In this document: one piece after another, positions 15,099 through 23,107 of the stretch
How positions within the stretch are numbered: position 1 is the stretch's first letter
How the letters are laid out: the number at the start of each line of letters is the position of its first letter
DNA from: an uncultured Lachnospiraceae bacterium
Lineage (GTDB): Bacteria; Bacillota; Clostridia; Lachnospirales; Lachnospiraceae
Assembly (NCBI GenBank): GCA_910587715.1
Contig: CAJUMV010000043.1
Location: 1 to 31,969, forward strand
Reading direction: 5' to 3'
Length of the DNA stretch: 31,969 nucleotides
Made by a program: the position numbers and the translations under genes
Notes under the pieces: generated by a model
What the model saw: only the letters and a program-made list of their open reading frames with translations
Database searches by the model: none
Told to the model about the DNA's origin: nothing

Positions 15099-15986
15099 CT
15101 ATGCCGTCGCATCCACGTTAGCGCCTTCCACCAGCTCCGCCCCCGACTGCCCTGTATCCGGGGACACCGGGATATCCACGCCCTGTAGCTGCAGCGATAC
15201 CGCCGGATTCGACTCCTGCTGAAATGTCTGCTGGCTTACCGCCTGTTTCTCCCGCGCCAGCTTGTTAAACATCGCCTTCAGATATTTCATATCCGCTTCT
15301 ACGATATCCTTCATCTCATCCGCACGATGCTTCTTACGAAGCTTATCCACATCCTCAGGCGACATCTCCTGTTCCGTAGCGCCCATATATTCTTTCATGA
15401 TGTCGTTCACGCCGCCGGTCTGCTCCAGCTCCTGCATGAGCTGCTCATACTCCTCCATCAGCTCCTGCATCCGCTCCAGTTCATCATCCTTCAGGTTCTC
15501 CATGGACTCCTCGAGCTTCTTCATCTGTTCGTCCTCTTCTGACGCCGATACCGATCCCTGCTCCACAAGACCCTTTCCCGTAGCCTGCGCCTTCTCTTCC
15601 TCCTCCAGATGTTTCTTTTTCCTGCGGGCAATCCTCTCCATCTTTCTGGCGTGGATAATCGCATGGCGAAGATCTGTCTCGTCATACTTGCCGCTCATCT
15701 GTTTCCTGAGGAGGGAAACCACTTCCTCGCGCGCCTTCGTGATCACCCTGCGCGCGCCCGTGGAAGTATTATTCATGGTAATCTGCCGTGAAATCTTTTT
15801 ATAATTATAATTTAGCTTTTTCTTCTTTTGACTCGCTTTCTGTTTTTGAATCCGGATGGCGTTCGCTGTCTGTCTCGCCGCAATGCCGGCACACTCGTTC
15901 TTAATATCCTGCGCCGTTCTCTGTTTATACGGATCAGACGCCGCAGACGCAGTCTGATTCGGATTCGTCCCTATTTTTATGCCCAT
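15099..15986 (-). CDS. Conserved-looking coiled-coil protein of unknown function
   Basis: 295 residues from the ATG at 15986, chosen because GGAGG lies 8 nt upstream; in-frame ATGs at 16001 and 16085 lack such a site. There is no signal peptide or membrane segment. The N-terminal 40 residues are polar. A basic block follows (KQKASQKKKKLNYNYKKISR), then a helical segment with SGKYDETDLRHAIIHARKME and RRKKKHLEEEEK. Residues 155-210 are a strongly acidic heptad-like stretch (MKKLEESMENLKDDELERMQ and onward), probably a coiled coil. The tail is Gln/Ser/Val-rich. The charge separation suggests a scaffold or assembly role. I do not recognise a named domain. It stands between MATE and TraX-like genes with its own terminator. 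Confidence 0.7.
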   Translation of the reverse strand: MGIKIGTNPNQTASAASDPYKQRTAQDIKNECAGIAARQTANAIRIQKQKASQKKKKLNYNYKKISRQITMNNTSTGARRVITKAREEVVSLLRKQMSGKYDETDLRHAIIHARKMERIARRKKKHLEEEEKAQATGKGLVEQGSVSASEEDEQMKKLEESMENLKDDELERMQELMEEYEQLMQELEQTGGVNDIMKEYMGATEQEMSPEDVDKLRKKHRADEMKDIVEADMKYLKAMFNKLAREKQAVSQQTFQQESNPAVSLQLQGVDIPVSPDTGQSGAELVEGANVDATA

Positions 15987-16119
15987 ATTCCTATCCTCCA
16001 TGACGCTGTCAGTGCGGCAAATCCTTTTGCCGTAATTCCCCTGCAGCCGACCGCCTGTCAAATGTGGCTTATCAACTGTTATCATATATATCGGACAGGA
16101 GTGCTCTTTTGTTTAGAAA

Positions 16120-17478
16120 CTACAGCCGCCGCATCCAACTCTTTTTCCAAAAAACAACCAGTGAAATCAGAAATCTCACAACCTCCTCCAGCGAGAGGAT
16201 GAAATACACCTGAGGAATTGGCAGATTCCACACAAACGCCGCCAGAAAGCCAAGCGGTACACCGAATACCCATGTACCGATCATGTCAATCCACATCACA
16301 TAGCGTGTCATACCGCCGCTCCTAATAATGCCGCCGCCAAGAATCATATTCTGTACCTTTATGGGAGAGATTATGGCAAAAGCCACTAAAATCGAGTACG
16401 TCATCCCTTGCACCTGCGGCTCCACATTGTACACCGATACATAGGTCCCGCCCAGCCAGATAAGCAGGAGAGACAGTATCGCAGAACCCGCAAGCCCGCA
16501 TCCCATCAATTTCTTAGAGTCCCTGTAGGCAGTCTCGTACTCTCCTTTTCCCAGATGCCTGCCAATCATAATACCCGCTGCCTGCGCAACGCCGCTCAAA
16601 AGCCCGATCAGTAACCCCTGGACCGGTCCCGTCATGGTCATCGCCGCGCAGGGCGCGGTTCCCATACGCCCGTAAATCACCGCATACATGTTCTCGCCCA
16701 GACTCCACATAAACTCACAGACCAGAATGGGCGCCAGAATCCCCAGATACTGTATCCGCGTTTCCCTCGTCAGCCGAAGTAATGCATCCACCCTTCCTCT
16801 TTCAAAATAAGAGCAAAAGACCGCATCCCTGCAAAAATAGACCACCGTCACGCCAAACGCCGCTGCCTGCGCAATCACGCTTGCCACAGCCGCCCCCTGC
16901 ACGCCCATTGCCGGAAAGCCGCCCCTGCCGAAAATCAGCACATAATTCAGCCCGGTATTCAAAAGCACGGAAAGGAAGCTCGCCACGAGAGGAAATACCG
17001 CTTTCCCGACACAGCGCAAAAACACTGTCATAATGGTAGATATTGCCATGATAGGAAACGAAACGGCATAGATGCGCAGATAAGCGGCTGCCTGCACCCT
17101 TACCGCCTCATTCTGGGTGTACAGTGACATGACTCCCTGCGGAAAGAGCGCGCAAACCGCCAGAAAACCGCCCGCGAGCAAAAGAGCGACGAGCAGGTTC
17201 AGATAAAAACTTCTCCCCACACCCTTCTCGTCCTTCGCCCCCACATACTGCGCCGCCATAATGCCCGCTGCCGCCGCCACTGCCCCCAGCACCACCGTAT
17301 AAATTGACGCGAACTTACCGCCCAGCCCGATTCCCGCAATGCTTTCACTTCCGAGCTGTCCTATCATAATCTGGTCCGCCATGCTGAAGGAATACTGCAG
17401 CAGGGACTGCAGGGTAACCGGCAGTGCAATTCCAATTAAATCGGCGCGAAACTCACTTTTTCTCTCTATCTTTTCCAT
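16120..17478 (-). CDS. MATE-family multidrug/metabolite exporter
   Basis: 452 residues with about 12 hydrophobic segments arranged as two homologous halves, the normal MatE architecture. The first helix block GIALPVTLQSLLQYSFSMAD with QIMIGQLGSESIAGIGLGGK and the equivalent block in the second half (GILAPILVCEFMWSLGENMY) are typical of the Gram-positive DinF/NorM-like branch, which exchanges cationic compounds for Na+ or H+. GAGGAG lies 6 nt before the ATG. It is downstream of and co-directional with the LacI-family gene (118-bp gap with hairpins), so it may be a target of that regulator or be co-transcribed with it. Only a weak promoter-like match is seen in the gap. Confidence 0.92.
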   Translation of the reverse strand: MEKIERKSEFRADLIGIALPVTLQSLLQYSFSMADQIMIGQLGSESIAGIGLGGKFASIYTVVLGAVAAAAGIMAAQYVGAKDEKGVGRSFYLNLLVALLLAGGFLAVCALFPQGVMSLYTQNEAVRVQAAAYLRIYAVSFPIMAISTIMTVFLRCVGKAVFPLVASFLSVLLNTGLNYVLIFGRGGFPAMGVQGAAVASVIAQAAAFGVTVVYFCRDAVFCSYFERGRVDALLRLTRETRIQYLGILAPILVCEFMWSLGENMYAVIYGRMGTAPCAAMTMTGPVQGLLIGLLSGVAQAAGIMIGRHLGKGEYETAYRDSKKLMGCGLAGSAILSLLLIWLGGTYVSVYNVEPQVQGMTYSILVAFAIISPIKVQNMILGGGIIRSGGMTRYVMWIDMIGTWVFGVPLGFLAAFVWNLPIPQVYFILSLEEVVRFLISLVVFWKKSWMRRL

Positions 17479-17550
17479 CTTTATCTCCTCATCCCTGCCT
17501 CTATGTCATAGTTTTTCATCTGTTCCATCGTAATTCCGTTTCCCGTAAAT

Positions 17551-17569
17551 GTCACAGCTCTGTTGTGAC
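17551..17569. repeat. Small dyad in the lacI-type/MATE gap
   Basis: GTCACA (17551-17556) and TGTGAC (17564-17569) form a 6-bp inverted repeat with a 7-nt loop, lying upstream of the MATE gene next to the larger palindromes. It might be an operator for a DNA-binding protein or a third hairpin of the adjacent repeat element. Confidence 0.4.
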
Positions 17570-17581
17570 TCAAATCAATGC

Positions 17582-17678
17582 GGAGAATGCCATATTTCAG
17601 GCATTCTCCTGCGTGAGACTTAGAACTTCTTCGCGAAGCAGCCTTTGCTGCGAGTGATTAGAAGTTCTTCTCACGCTA
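17582..17678. repeat. Double palindromic element overlapping the 3' end of the LacI-family gene
   Basis: Two adjacent hairpins. The first spans 17611-17678: GCGTGAGA/TCTCACGC (8 bp), a 3-nt bulge, AGAACTTCT/AGAAGTTCT (9 bp, 17622-17630 with 17660-17668), and an inner GCAGC/GCTGC stem. The second is GGAGAATGCC (17582-17591) with GGCATTCTCC (17600-17609), a perfect 10-bp stem with the gene's stop codon in its loop. No U-run follows on the minus strand, so a simple intrinsic terminator is unlikely. The pattern looks like an inserted intergenic palindromic repeat now read as coding sequence. Confidence 0.7.
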
Positions 17679-18661
17679 TCCCGGACAATGAGCTTCACCG
17701 GAAGCACTTCCTCCACCGCCTCTCCGTCTCCGTCCCACAATCTCTTTAAGGCGCGTACCGCTATCCTCGCACGCTCCCCCGCATCCTGCCCCACCGTGGT
17801 GAGCCGCGGAAAACAGTTTTCACTAAGAGCGTTATTGTCAAATCCCACCACCGACATCTCCTCCGGCACGGAAATCCCCAGCGCCAGCAGAAAGTGTATA
17901 AACTCCGCCGCATACACATCTGAAACGGCAAACGCCGCCGTACACGTCCTTATCTCCTCAAAATGCGCCCGGAAAAAGGCAGCGCGTCCCTCCCTGTTCA
18001 TCGGCACTTCCAGAAATATCGTCTCTCCTCCCAAAAAACCTTCGCGAAAACCTGCCAGACGCTCCGCGTCCACACAAACATCATTGTCCGCAAGAAGAAG
18101 CGCCCGTCTGTGCCCCATCTCTTTTAAATACGCGCCCGCCTGGCGACCACCGTCAAAATTGTCAATCGTCAAATTGCTGATACCCTTGTTGCTCTCAAAA
18201 TAGCCGTCATAGACCACAAAAGGAATATGCATTTTTTCGCGTATCTTTTCATAATCACTGTCGCAGAATCCCAGAAGCACCATCCCGTCCATATTCCACA
18301 TGGAAGCAAACCGCTCCACCTCGCCCCAGTCCTGCGTTGCCTTGATCATCATGAAATACCCTGCCTTTTCCAAGGCAAACAGCAGAGCGTTCATCGATGC
18401 GGACACAAAGGCATCCTCCAGCACCCTTCCTTCATATTTTTCATGGTTATTCACCACCACACCGATGATACGGGAATTGTTTCTTGCAAGCAGAATCCCC
18501 GCCATATTCGGAATATACTGCCGCTCTTCCAAAAGCGCCTGCACCCGTTTCACCGTCTCATCCGATATTTTCTTCGTCTTTCCGTGAATCACGTTGGAGA
18601 CCGTAGCCGTACTTAGCCCCAGCTCCTCCGCAATATCCGCAATCCTTACCCGCTCCGCCAT
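17597..18661 (-). CDS. LacI-family transcriptional regulator
   Basis: 354 residues from the ATG at 18661 (GGAGG 4 nt upstream), preferred over an in-frame ATG at 18682 because the family N-terminus is VRIADIAEELGLSTATVSNV. Residues 4-50 are the helix-turn-helix and hinge; the rest is the periplasmic-binding-protein-like sugar-binding and dimer domain (RIIGVVVNNHEKYEGRVLED, then VSDVYAAEFIHFLLALGISV and VVGFDNNALSENCFPRLTTV). The ligand is unknown; no sugar genes adjoin it. After VKLIVRDSVRR, where such proteins normally end, 22 further residues are encoded by a palindromic repeat. A promoter and an operator-like dyad lie upstream. Possible targets are itself and the MATE gene. Confidence 0.92.
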   Translation of the reverse strand: MAERVRIADIAEELGLSTATVSNVIHGKTKKISDETVKRVQALLEERQYIPNMAGILLARNNSRIIGVVVNNHEKYEGRVLEDAFVSASMNALLFALEKAGYFMMIKATQDWGEVERFASMWNMDGMVLLGFCDSDYEKIREKMHIPFVVYDGYFESNKGISNLTIDNFDGGRQAGAYLKEMGHRRALLLADNDVCVDAERLAGFREGFLGGETIFLEVPMNREGRAAFFRAHFEEIRTCTAAFAVSDVYAAEFIHFLLALGISVPEEMSVVGFDNNALSENCFPRLTTVGQDAGERARIAVRALKRLWDGDGEAVEEVLPVKLIVRDSVRRTSNHSQQRLLREEVLSLTQENA

Positions 18662-18699
18662 ATTTCCTCCGCAAAACCACAATTTTTTACTCTGGAATC

Positions 18700-18728
18700 A
18701 GTGTAATCCCACAATCTGATAAGCACAA
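18700..18728 (-). promoter_or_regulatory. Promoter of the LacI-family gene
   Basis: On the minus strand -35 TTGTGC (18723-18728) and -10 TACACT (18700-18705) with a 17-bp spacer. Predicted start about 18693, giving a leader of about 32 nt. The kinase terminator lies just upstream, so the gene is expressed independently of the importer operon. Confidence 0.6.
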
Positions 18729-18730
18729 TA

Positions 18731-18746
18731 GGTTAATCGCGTAACC
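18731..18746. promoter_or_regulatory. Candidate LacI-family operator
   Basis: GGTTAATCGCGTAACC is a 16-bp imperfect palindrome (12 of 16 positions symmetrical) with a central CG, the hallmark of LacI-family operators. It lies two bases upstream of the -35, a place where binding could control the gene itself. Autoregulation is inference. Confidence 0.4.
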
Positions 18747-18752
18747 CCAGAC

Positions 18753-18797
18753 AAAAAAAGGAGTGCATTTTTGGCACTTTTGCCTCAAATGCACTCC
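18753..18797 (-). terminator. Intrinsic terminator of the importer-kinase operon
   Basis: An 11-bp perfect stem (GGAGTGCATTT at 18760-18770 with AAATGCACTCC at 18787-18797), with a GGCA/TGCC helix inside its loop, is followed on the minus strand by TTTTTTT (18759-18753). It lies 15 bp past the kinase stop codon. Confidence 0.92.
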
Positions 18798-18812
18798 CGT
18801 TTCCTGCTGGTT

Positions 18813-21071
18813 CTATGGTTCCGCCGGCTTTGTCTTTCTCATTTTCTCTACGCTCTCCTCCCAAGTATCCGGTTTCCTCCGTCTCTGCTCGGGAATCCAT
18901 TTTAGGAGCGCCTCATTGAGCGCCTTCTTGTCCAACGGTTTGGTGATAAAATCCTGAAAGCCGTTTTCCAGAAACATCTCCCGGACACCTTCCATGGCGT
19001 TCGCCGTCAGCGCGATAATGACCGGCTGTGTGCCGTTCTCCCCGCATTCGCTGCGGATGAGCTGTACCGCCTCTATGCCGTCCATCTCCGGCATCATATG
19101 ATCCATGAAAATAATATCATATTTCGTCTGCTTCACACATTCGATTGACTTCGGACCGCTGTCCGCCTCATCAATGGTAAACCCGTAAGGACGAAGAAAC
19201 CCTCTCGCCACCTTTCGGTTGACCAGATTGTCGTCTACCACCAGCACCCGGCATTCATCCGCCGTAAAGGTCTGAATTTCGTCTTCCTTTCTGGCAGCTT
19301 CCTTCGGCACCTCCGTCAGACTTCTCCGGTCCACAATCCTTTGCGGGATATCCAGAATAAAGACCGTGCCTTCCCCGTACACACTTTCCACGCGGATGAT
19401 TCCCTTCATCAGCTCCACCAGATGCCTTGTAATGGAAAGCCCGAGTCCCGTTCCCTCCACACTCCGGTTGCGCTTCGCATCCACCTGACTGAAATTCTCA
19501 AAAATTTTCTCGATGTCCTCCTCCTTAATGCCGCAGCCGGTATCCCTCACCTCTATATGCAAAATCTCCGTGTCTGCATCCTCTCCCGGACTGCCGCCGA
19601 CAGACAGCTTTACATAGCCTTCCTTTGTAAATTTCAATCCATTGTTGAGGAGGTTAATCAAAATCTGTCGGATTCTCCCCTCATCGCCGTAATACTTACA
19701 CGGTATGGACATATCGTACTCACTTTTGAGCAGAATCCCCCGCTTTGACGCCGCGCCGTCCATCATATTAATGACTTCGTCTGTCACATTCTTAATATGA
19801 TAGTCCGCGTTTACCAGCTCCATCTTTCCCGACTCAACCTTGGACAAGTCCAAAATATCGTTGATAAGCGCCAGCAGATTCCTGGACGCCGACTTGATAT
19901 CGCAGGCGTAACTGTACACCTTACGCCCCTTGCTCTCCTCCATAATAATATCGCTCAATCCCACAATCGCATTCATGGGCGTGCGTATCTCATGGGACAT
20001 ATTCGCCAGGAACTCGCTTTTCGCCTCATTCGCCTGCTCCGCCTGCATCGTAATCCTTTTAATCTCTTCAATATTATTCTTGATTTCCGTCATGTCCAGA
20101 ACCACAACCACATGCCCCTTGATCACGCCAAAACGGTCCGGCACCGGCTCCACATGGCTCTGATAATAACGGTCCCCGATAAAAATATCATGTTTCATTT
20201 CTTCGCCCGGCTCGGGTTTCGGGAAATCCAGTATCTCTGCAATATTTCTGCCGAAGGCACGGCTGTTCAGCCCCGGAAAAATCTCAGCCGCCGCCGGATT
20301 ATAATTGACAATGCGCCGCTTGTCATCCAGCGCGATCACACCGTCGCTCATACTGTTCAAAAGCGCGCCCGAGGCAAGACTTCCGAAGTCGTAAACCCTC
20401 CTGCTCCATACGAGAATCACCACACAGGCGAGCACCATCCCCAGAACCATCGGCGTAAAATCATAGGCGCGCGTCAGCTTCGTGACATAGGCGCTCAGGG
20501 CAATGACCGGCAGGAGCGCGAGTCCCAGAATCAGCCCGCATTTGCGATCCACCGCATCTTCTCCCTTTCTGGCACAGGCACGGATTAGCACACGCATGGA
20601 CATCGCATAGGGAATGAGCGTTGCGCAGATGATAAATACCGCATATCCCAGCCCATAATCCAGAACCAGATAAGAATGTCCCTCCGCCGTAGTCTGCCAT
20701 TCCACCTGCCTGTAAAAGAAGGTATGGTGGTCACAGGTCAGAACCACCATGAGAAGCCCGACGTCAATGACTCCCAAAAGCTTCAGTATCTTTAGAGGCG
20801 CCTCCTCGAAACAATAGATATAAATAAAATAGCAGTAACAGATCGGTATTGTCATGGTTCCCAGATGCTGCATTTTCACCGCCACCAGAGCTGCCTCCAT
20901 CGTTGGCGCCGTCAGTTCCAGCAGATATCCGATATTCTGTATCAAAGCGCCCACGAGGAAATACTCCATCATTTTCTGTTCTCTGGAGCCGTCACCGCTT
21001 AGCAGAAGCGCCAGCGCAAAAAAGATGGTACATATTGCTATCACCTGTAATCCGATAAAAGCTATATTCAT
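18813..21071 (-). CDS. Hybrid sensor histidine kinase with 7TM N-terminus, PAS and receiver
   Basis: 752 residues. Residues 1-225 hold about seven membrane segments and resemble the histidine-kinase 7TM sensor region. A PAS domain follows (about 235-330, GVIALDDKRRIVNYNPAAAE). The HisKA domain has the H box SHEIRTPMNAI with phosphoacceptor H360. HATPase_c shows the N box around N477 (LINLLNNGLKFT), G1 VRDTGCGI, F box and G2 GTGLGLSI. A receiver domain closes the protein with D613/D614, phosphoacceptor D657 (IIFMDHMMPEMDG) and K711. No HPt domain is present, so an HPt protein elsewhere, or the receiver alone, must complete the relay. It starts 10 bp after the second permease gene with AGGAGAGAG upstream and ends at a strong terminator, so it belongs to the importer operon. 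Confidence 0.93.
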   Translation of the reverse strand: MNIAFIGLQVIAICTIFFALALLLSGDGSREQKMMEYFLVGALIQNIGYLLELTAPTMEAALVAVKMQHLGTMTIPICYCYFIYIYCFEEAPLKILKLLGVIDVGLLMVVLTCDHHTFFYRQVEWQTTAEGHSYLVLDYGLGYAVFIICATLIPYAMSMRVLIRACARKGEDAVDRKCGLILGLALLPVIALSAYVTKLTRAYDFTPMVLGMVLACVVILVWSRRVYDFGSLASGALLNSMSDGVIALDDKRRIVNYNPAAAEIFPGLNSRAFGRNIAEILDFPKPEPGEEMKHDIFIGDRYYQSHVEPVPDRFGVIKGHVVVVLDMTEIKNNIEEIKRITMQAEQANEAKSEFLANMSHEIRTPMNAIVGLSDIIMEESKGRKVYSYACDIKSASRNLLALINDILDLSKVESGKMELVNADYHIKNVTDEVINMMDGAASKRGILLKSEYDMSIPCKYYGDEGRIRQILINLLNNGLKFTKEGYVKLSVGGSPGEDADTEILHIEVRDTGCGIKEEDIEKIFENFSQVDAKRNRSVEGTGLGLSITRHLVELMKGIIRVESVYGEGTVFILDIPQRIVDRRSLTEVPKEAARKEDEIQTFTADECRVLVVDDNLVNRKVARGFLRPYGFTIDEADSGPKSIECVKQTKYDIIFMDHMMPEMDGIEAVQLIRSECGENGTQPVIIALTANAMEGVREMFLENGFQDFITKPLDKKALNEALLKWIPEQRRRKPDTWEESVEKMRKTKPAEP

Positions 21072-21081
21072 CCGCTCTCTC

Positions 21082-22041
21082 CTACCTTGCTCCTTTATCG
21101 TATATCACGCCAAGCGCCCTCGGCGAATGATTCTTTCTCCCAAAGAATACAAGCATCAGAAGCGTCAGCACATAGGGCAGCACCATGACCAGATCCTGAT
21201 AGCTGCTCGGCATCTCCAGAAGCTTCACCAGCTCATACCCTCCCGATCTCGCAAACCCGAAAAGCAGGCACGCCCCCAGCGTGGGCAGAATTTTCCAGTT
21301 GCCAAAAATCAGCGCCGCAATGGCCAGATACCCATATCCCGAGTAAATATTCGAAGAAAAATTCGCGGAGATAGAGTAAGCAAAGCAGATGCCTCCCAGT
21401 CCCGAAAGCGCTCCGGATACCAGAACCGCCAAAAGCCGCACTTTTCCCACCTCGATGCCCGCCGCATCCACCGCGTGGGGATTGTCCCCGCAGGCTCTCA
21501 GATGCAGACCGAAAGGCGTCTTATAAAGAACATACCATGCGATAAAGGCAATCAGTGCAATCACCGGTTCAAAAGGGTAGAGATTGGTAAAGACCGCTCC
21601 CAGCACGGGAACCGCCGAAATCCCCGGCACCGTCATGCGTGCCGACACACCAAGCACAAACTTGTTGGAAGCCGCCCCAAAAACGCTGGCATTGATCTGC
21701 TTTGTCATAAACTCCGTCAGAGACATTGCCAAAATGTTAATAACCACACCGCTGATGACCTGATTCGCCTTAAAGCGAATACACAGCATCGCGTGAAGCA
21801 GGGAAAAAAGCATACCGCCCAAAAAGGCAAACACCATTGCCAGATAAAATGGCACAGGAGAATTTCCCGCAAAACAAGGCGCGATACAGACCGCAAAAAG
21901 TGCCCCGCAAAAAGCGCCAAAGCCCTGCAGACCCTCTATCGCCAAGTTGGTCACACCGCTCCGTTCACAGTAAATGCCGCCAATCGCCATGATAAACAGC
22001 GGAAGCGCAAAGGACAAACCGTCAATTATGATCGTATTCAT
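21082..22041 (-). CDS. ABC transporter permease, BMP/nucleoside type (second subunit)
   Basis: 319 residues, about eight to nine membrane segments. The blocks IYCERSGVTNLAIEGLQGFG, KANQVISGVVINILAMSLTE and the loop TPFGLHLRACGDNPHAVDAA with AGIEVGKVRLLAVLVSGALS are typical of the YufQ/NupQ group, which with NupP forms the membrane channel of nucleoside importers. The start codon follows the stop of the first permease by a single base. In this operon it is followed directly by the sensor kinase. Confidence 0.92.
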   Translation of the reverse strand: MNTIIIDGLSFALPLFIMAIGGIYCERSGVTNLAIEGLQGFGAFCGALFAVCIAPCFAGNSPVPFYLAMVFAFLGGMLFSLLHAMLCIRFKANQVISGVVINILAMSLTEFMTKQINASVFGAASNKFVLGVSARMTVPGISAVPVLGAVFTNLYPFEPVIALIAFIAWYVLYKTPFGLHLRACGDNPHAVDAAGIEVGKVRLLAVLVSGALSGLGGICFAYSISANFSSNIYSGYGYLAIAALIFGNWKILPTLGACLLFGFARSGGYELVKLLEMPSSYQDLVMVLPYVLTLLMLVFFGRKNHSPRALGVIYDKGAR

Positions 22042-22042
22042 A

Positions 22043-23107
22043 TCATCTGTTCTCCTTCCGTCTGTCTAATCGTTCCCTCACATAAGCGCCGCAGGCGCTG
22101 ATCAGCAGAATAATTCCCGTAAGGGCGGATGCCATCTCCGCCTGCACCCCTGCCGTGGAGCTCATGTAAGTGCTTCCCTTGGAAATCACAGTGATGAGGA
22201 AAGAAGAAAAAATAATGCCTATCGGTGAACTGTTTCCCAAAAGCGCCACAGCGATGGCGTCATATCCCGTGCTCGCAAGCACTCTCGGCTGCATGGAAGA
22301 AAAGTAACCCAAATAGTAGGTCACACCGGCAAGCCCCGCCGCGCCACCCGAAAGCATCATCGCCAGCACTCTCGTCCTTCCCACGCGGATGCCTGCGTAC
22401 TCCGCCGCCCGGCTGCTGCTCCCCACCGCCTTGATCTCAAATCCAAGCGTCGTCTTTCCGAGCAGAAAGACCGCTACCGCGATTGCCGCTGCCGCCACAA
22501 GAATCCCCAGCGGAATATCCATTTTGTAGTCTCCCACCGCCACATCAACCAAAGTCAATCTGCTGGCGGCGCCTATATTTTTCGACTGCCTCGATACCGG
22601 ATCCACAAAAAAGACATTGATAAAAAAACTGACCACATACTGCACAATGTAATTGCACATGATGGTGGACACCACCTCATTGATATTGAACCGGTGCCGC
22701 AGAAAACCGACCAGACCGCCCACAAGCGCACCCACCGCCATGCCGATTAGAATTACCAGCGGTTTCGCCACCACGGCGGGCAGCTCAGAATATCCTACTA
22801 AAACCGTAGCCACAAACGCCGCCGCCAGCATTTGTCCCGAAACGCCGATATTAAACAGCCCCGCCTTCAAAGCGATCAGCACCGAGAGCGACGCTAAAAG
22901 CATCGGTGTCAAGGCGTTTAGAAAACTGGTAAAATCTGTAAGCATTCCCTTGTGCCCTGCATAGGATGCCTTCGGCGCAAGCCCCGATCCCTGCAGCAGA
23001 TTGTAATATGCCAGAAACGGATTTTTTCCGAGCAGCGCTATGACCACCATCCCCAGAATCAGGCTTAAGAGAACCGTAAAAACCGGTATCCAATCATGCT
23101 TTTTCAT
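22043..23107 (-). CDS. ABC transporter permease, BMP/nucleoside type (first subunit)
   Basis: 354 residues with about nine to ten membrane segments. LKAGLFNIGVSGQMLAAAFV, NINEVVSTIMCNYIVQYVVS and the coupling-loop block TLGFEIKAVGSSSRAAEYAG with IRVGRTRVLAMMLSGGAAGL match the YufP/NupP permease group. Its start overlaps the end of the ATPase gene by 14 nt, indicating translational coupling. Together with the next permease it would form the heterodimeric channel. Confidence 0.92.
   Translation of the reverse strand: MKKHDWIPVFTVLLSLILGMVVIALLGKNPFLAYYNLLQGSGLAPKASYAGHKGMLTDFTSFLNALTPMLLASLSVLIALKAGLFNIGVSGQMLAAAFVATVLVGYSELPAVVAKPLVILIGMAVGALVGGLVGFLRHRFNINEVVSTIMCNYIVQYVVSFFINVFFVDPVSRQSKNIGAASRLTLVDVAVGDYKMDIPLGILVAAAAIAVAVFLLGKTTLGFEIKAVGSSSRAAEYAGIRVGRTRVLAMMLSGGAAGLAGVTYYLGYFSSMQPRVLASTGYDAIAVALLGNSSPIGIIFSSFLITVISKGSTYMSSTAGVQAEMASALTGIILLISACGAYVRERLDRRKENR

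Noticed and set aside
20854..22101. 415-codon plus-strand open frame
   Set aside because: It lies antisense to the sensor kinase and permease genes, has an Arg/His/Gln-rich composition without domains, and has no ribosome binding site; it is a shadow of minus-strand codon use.
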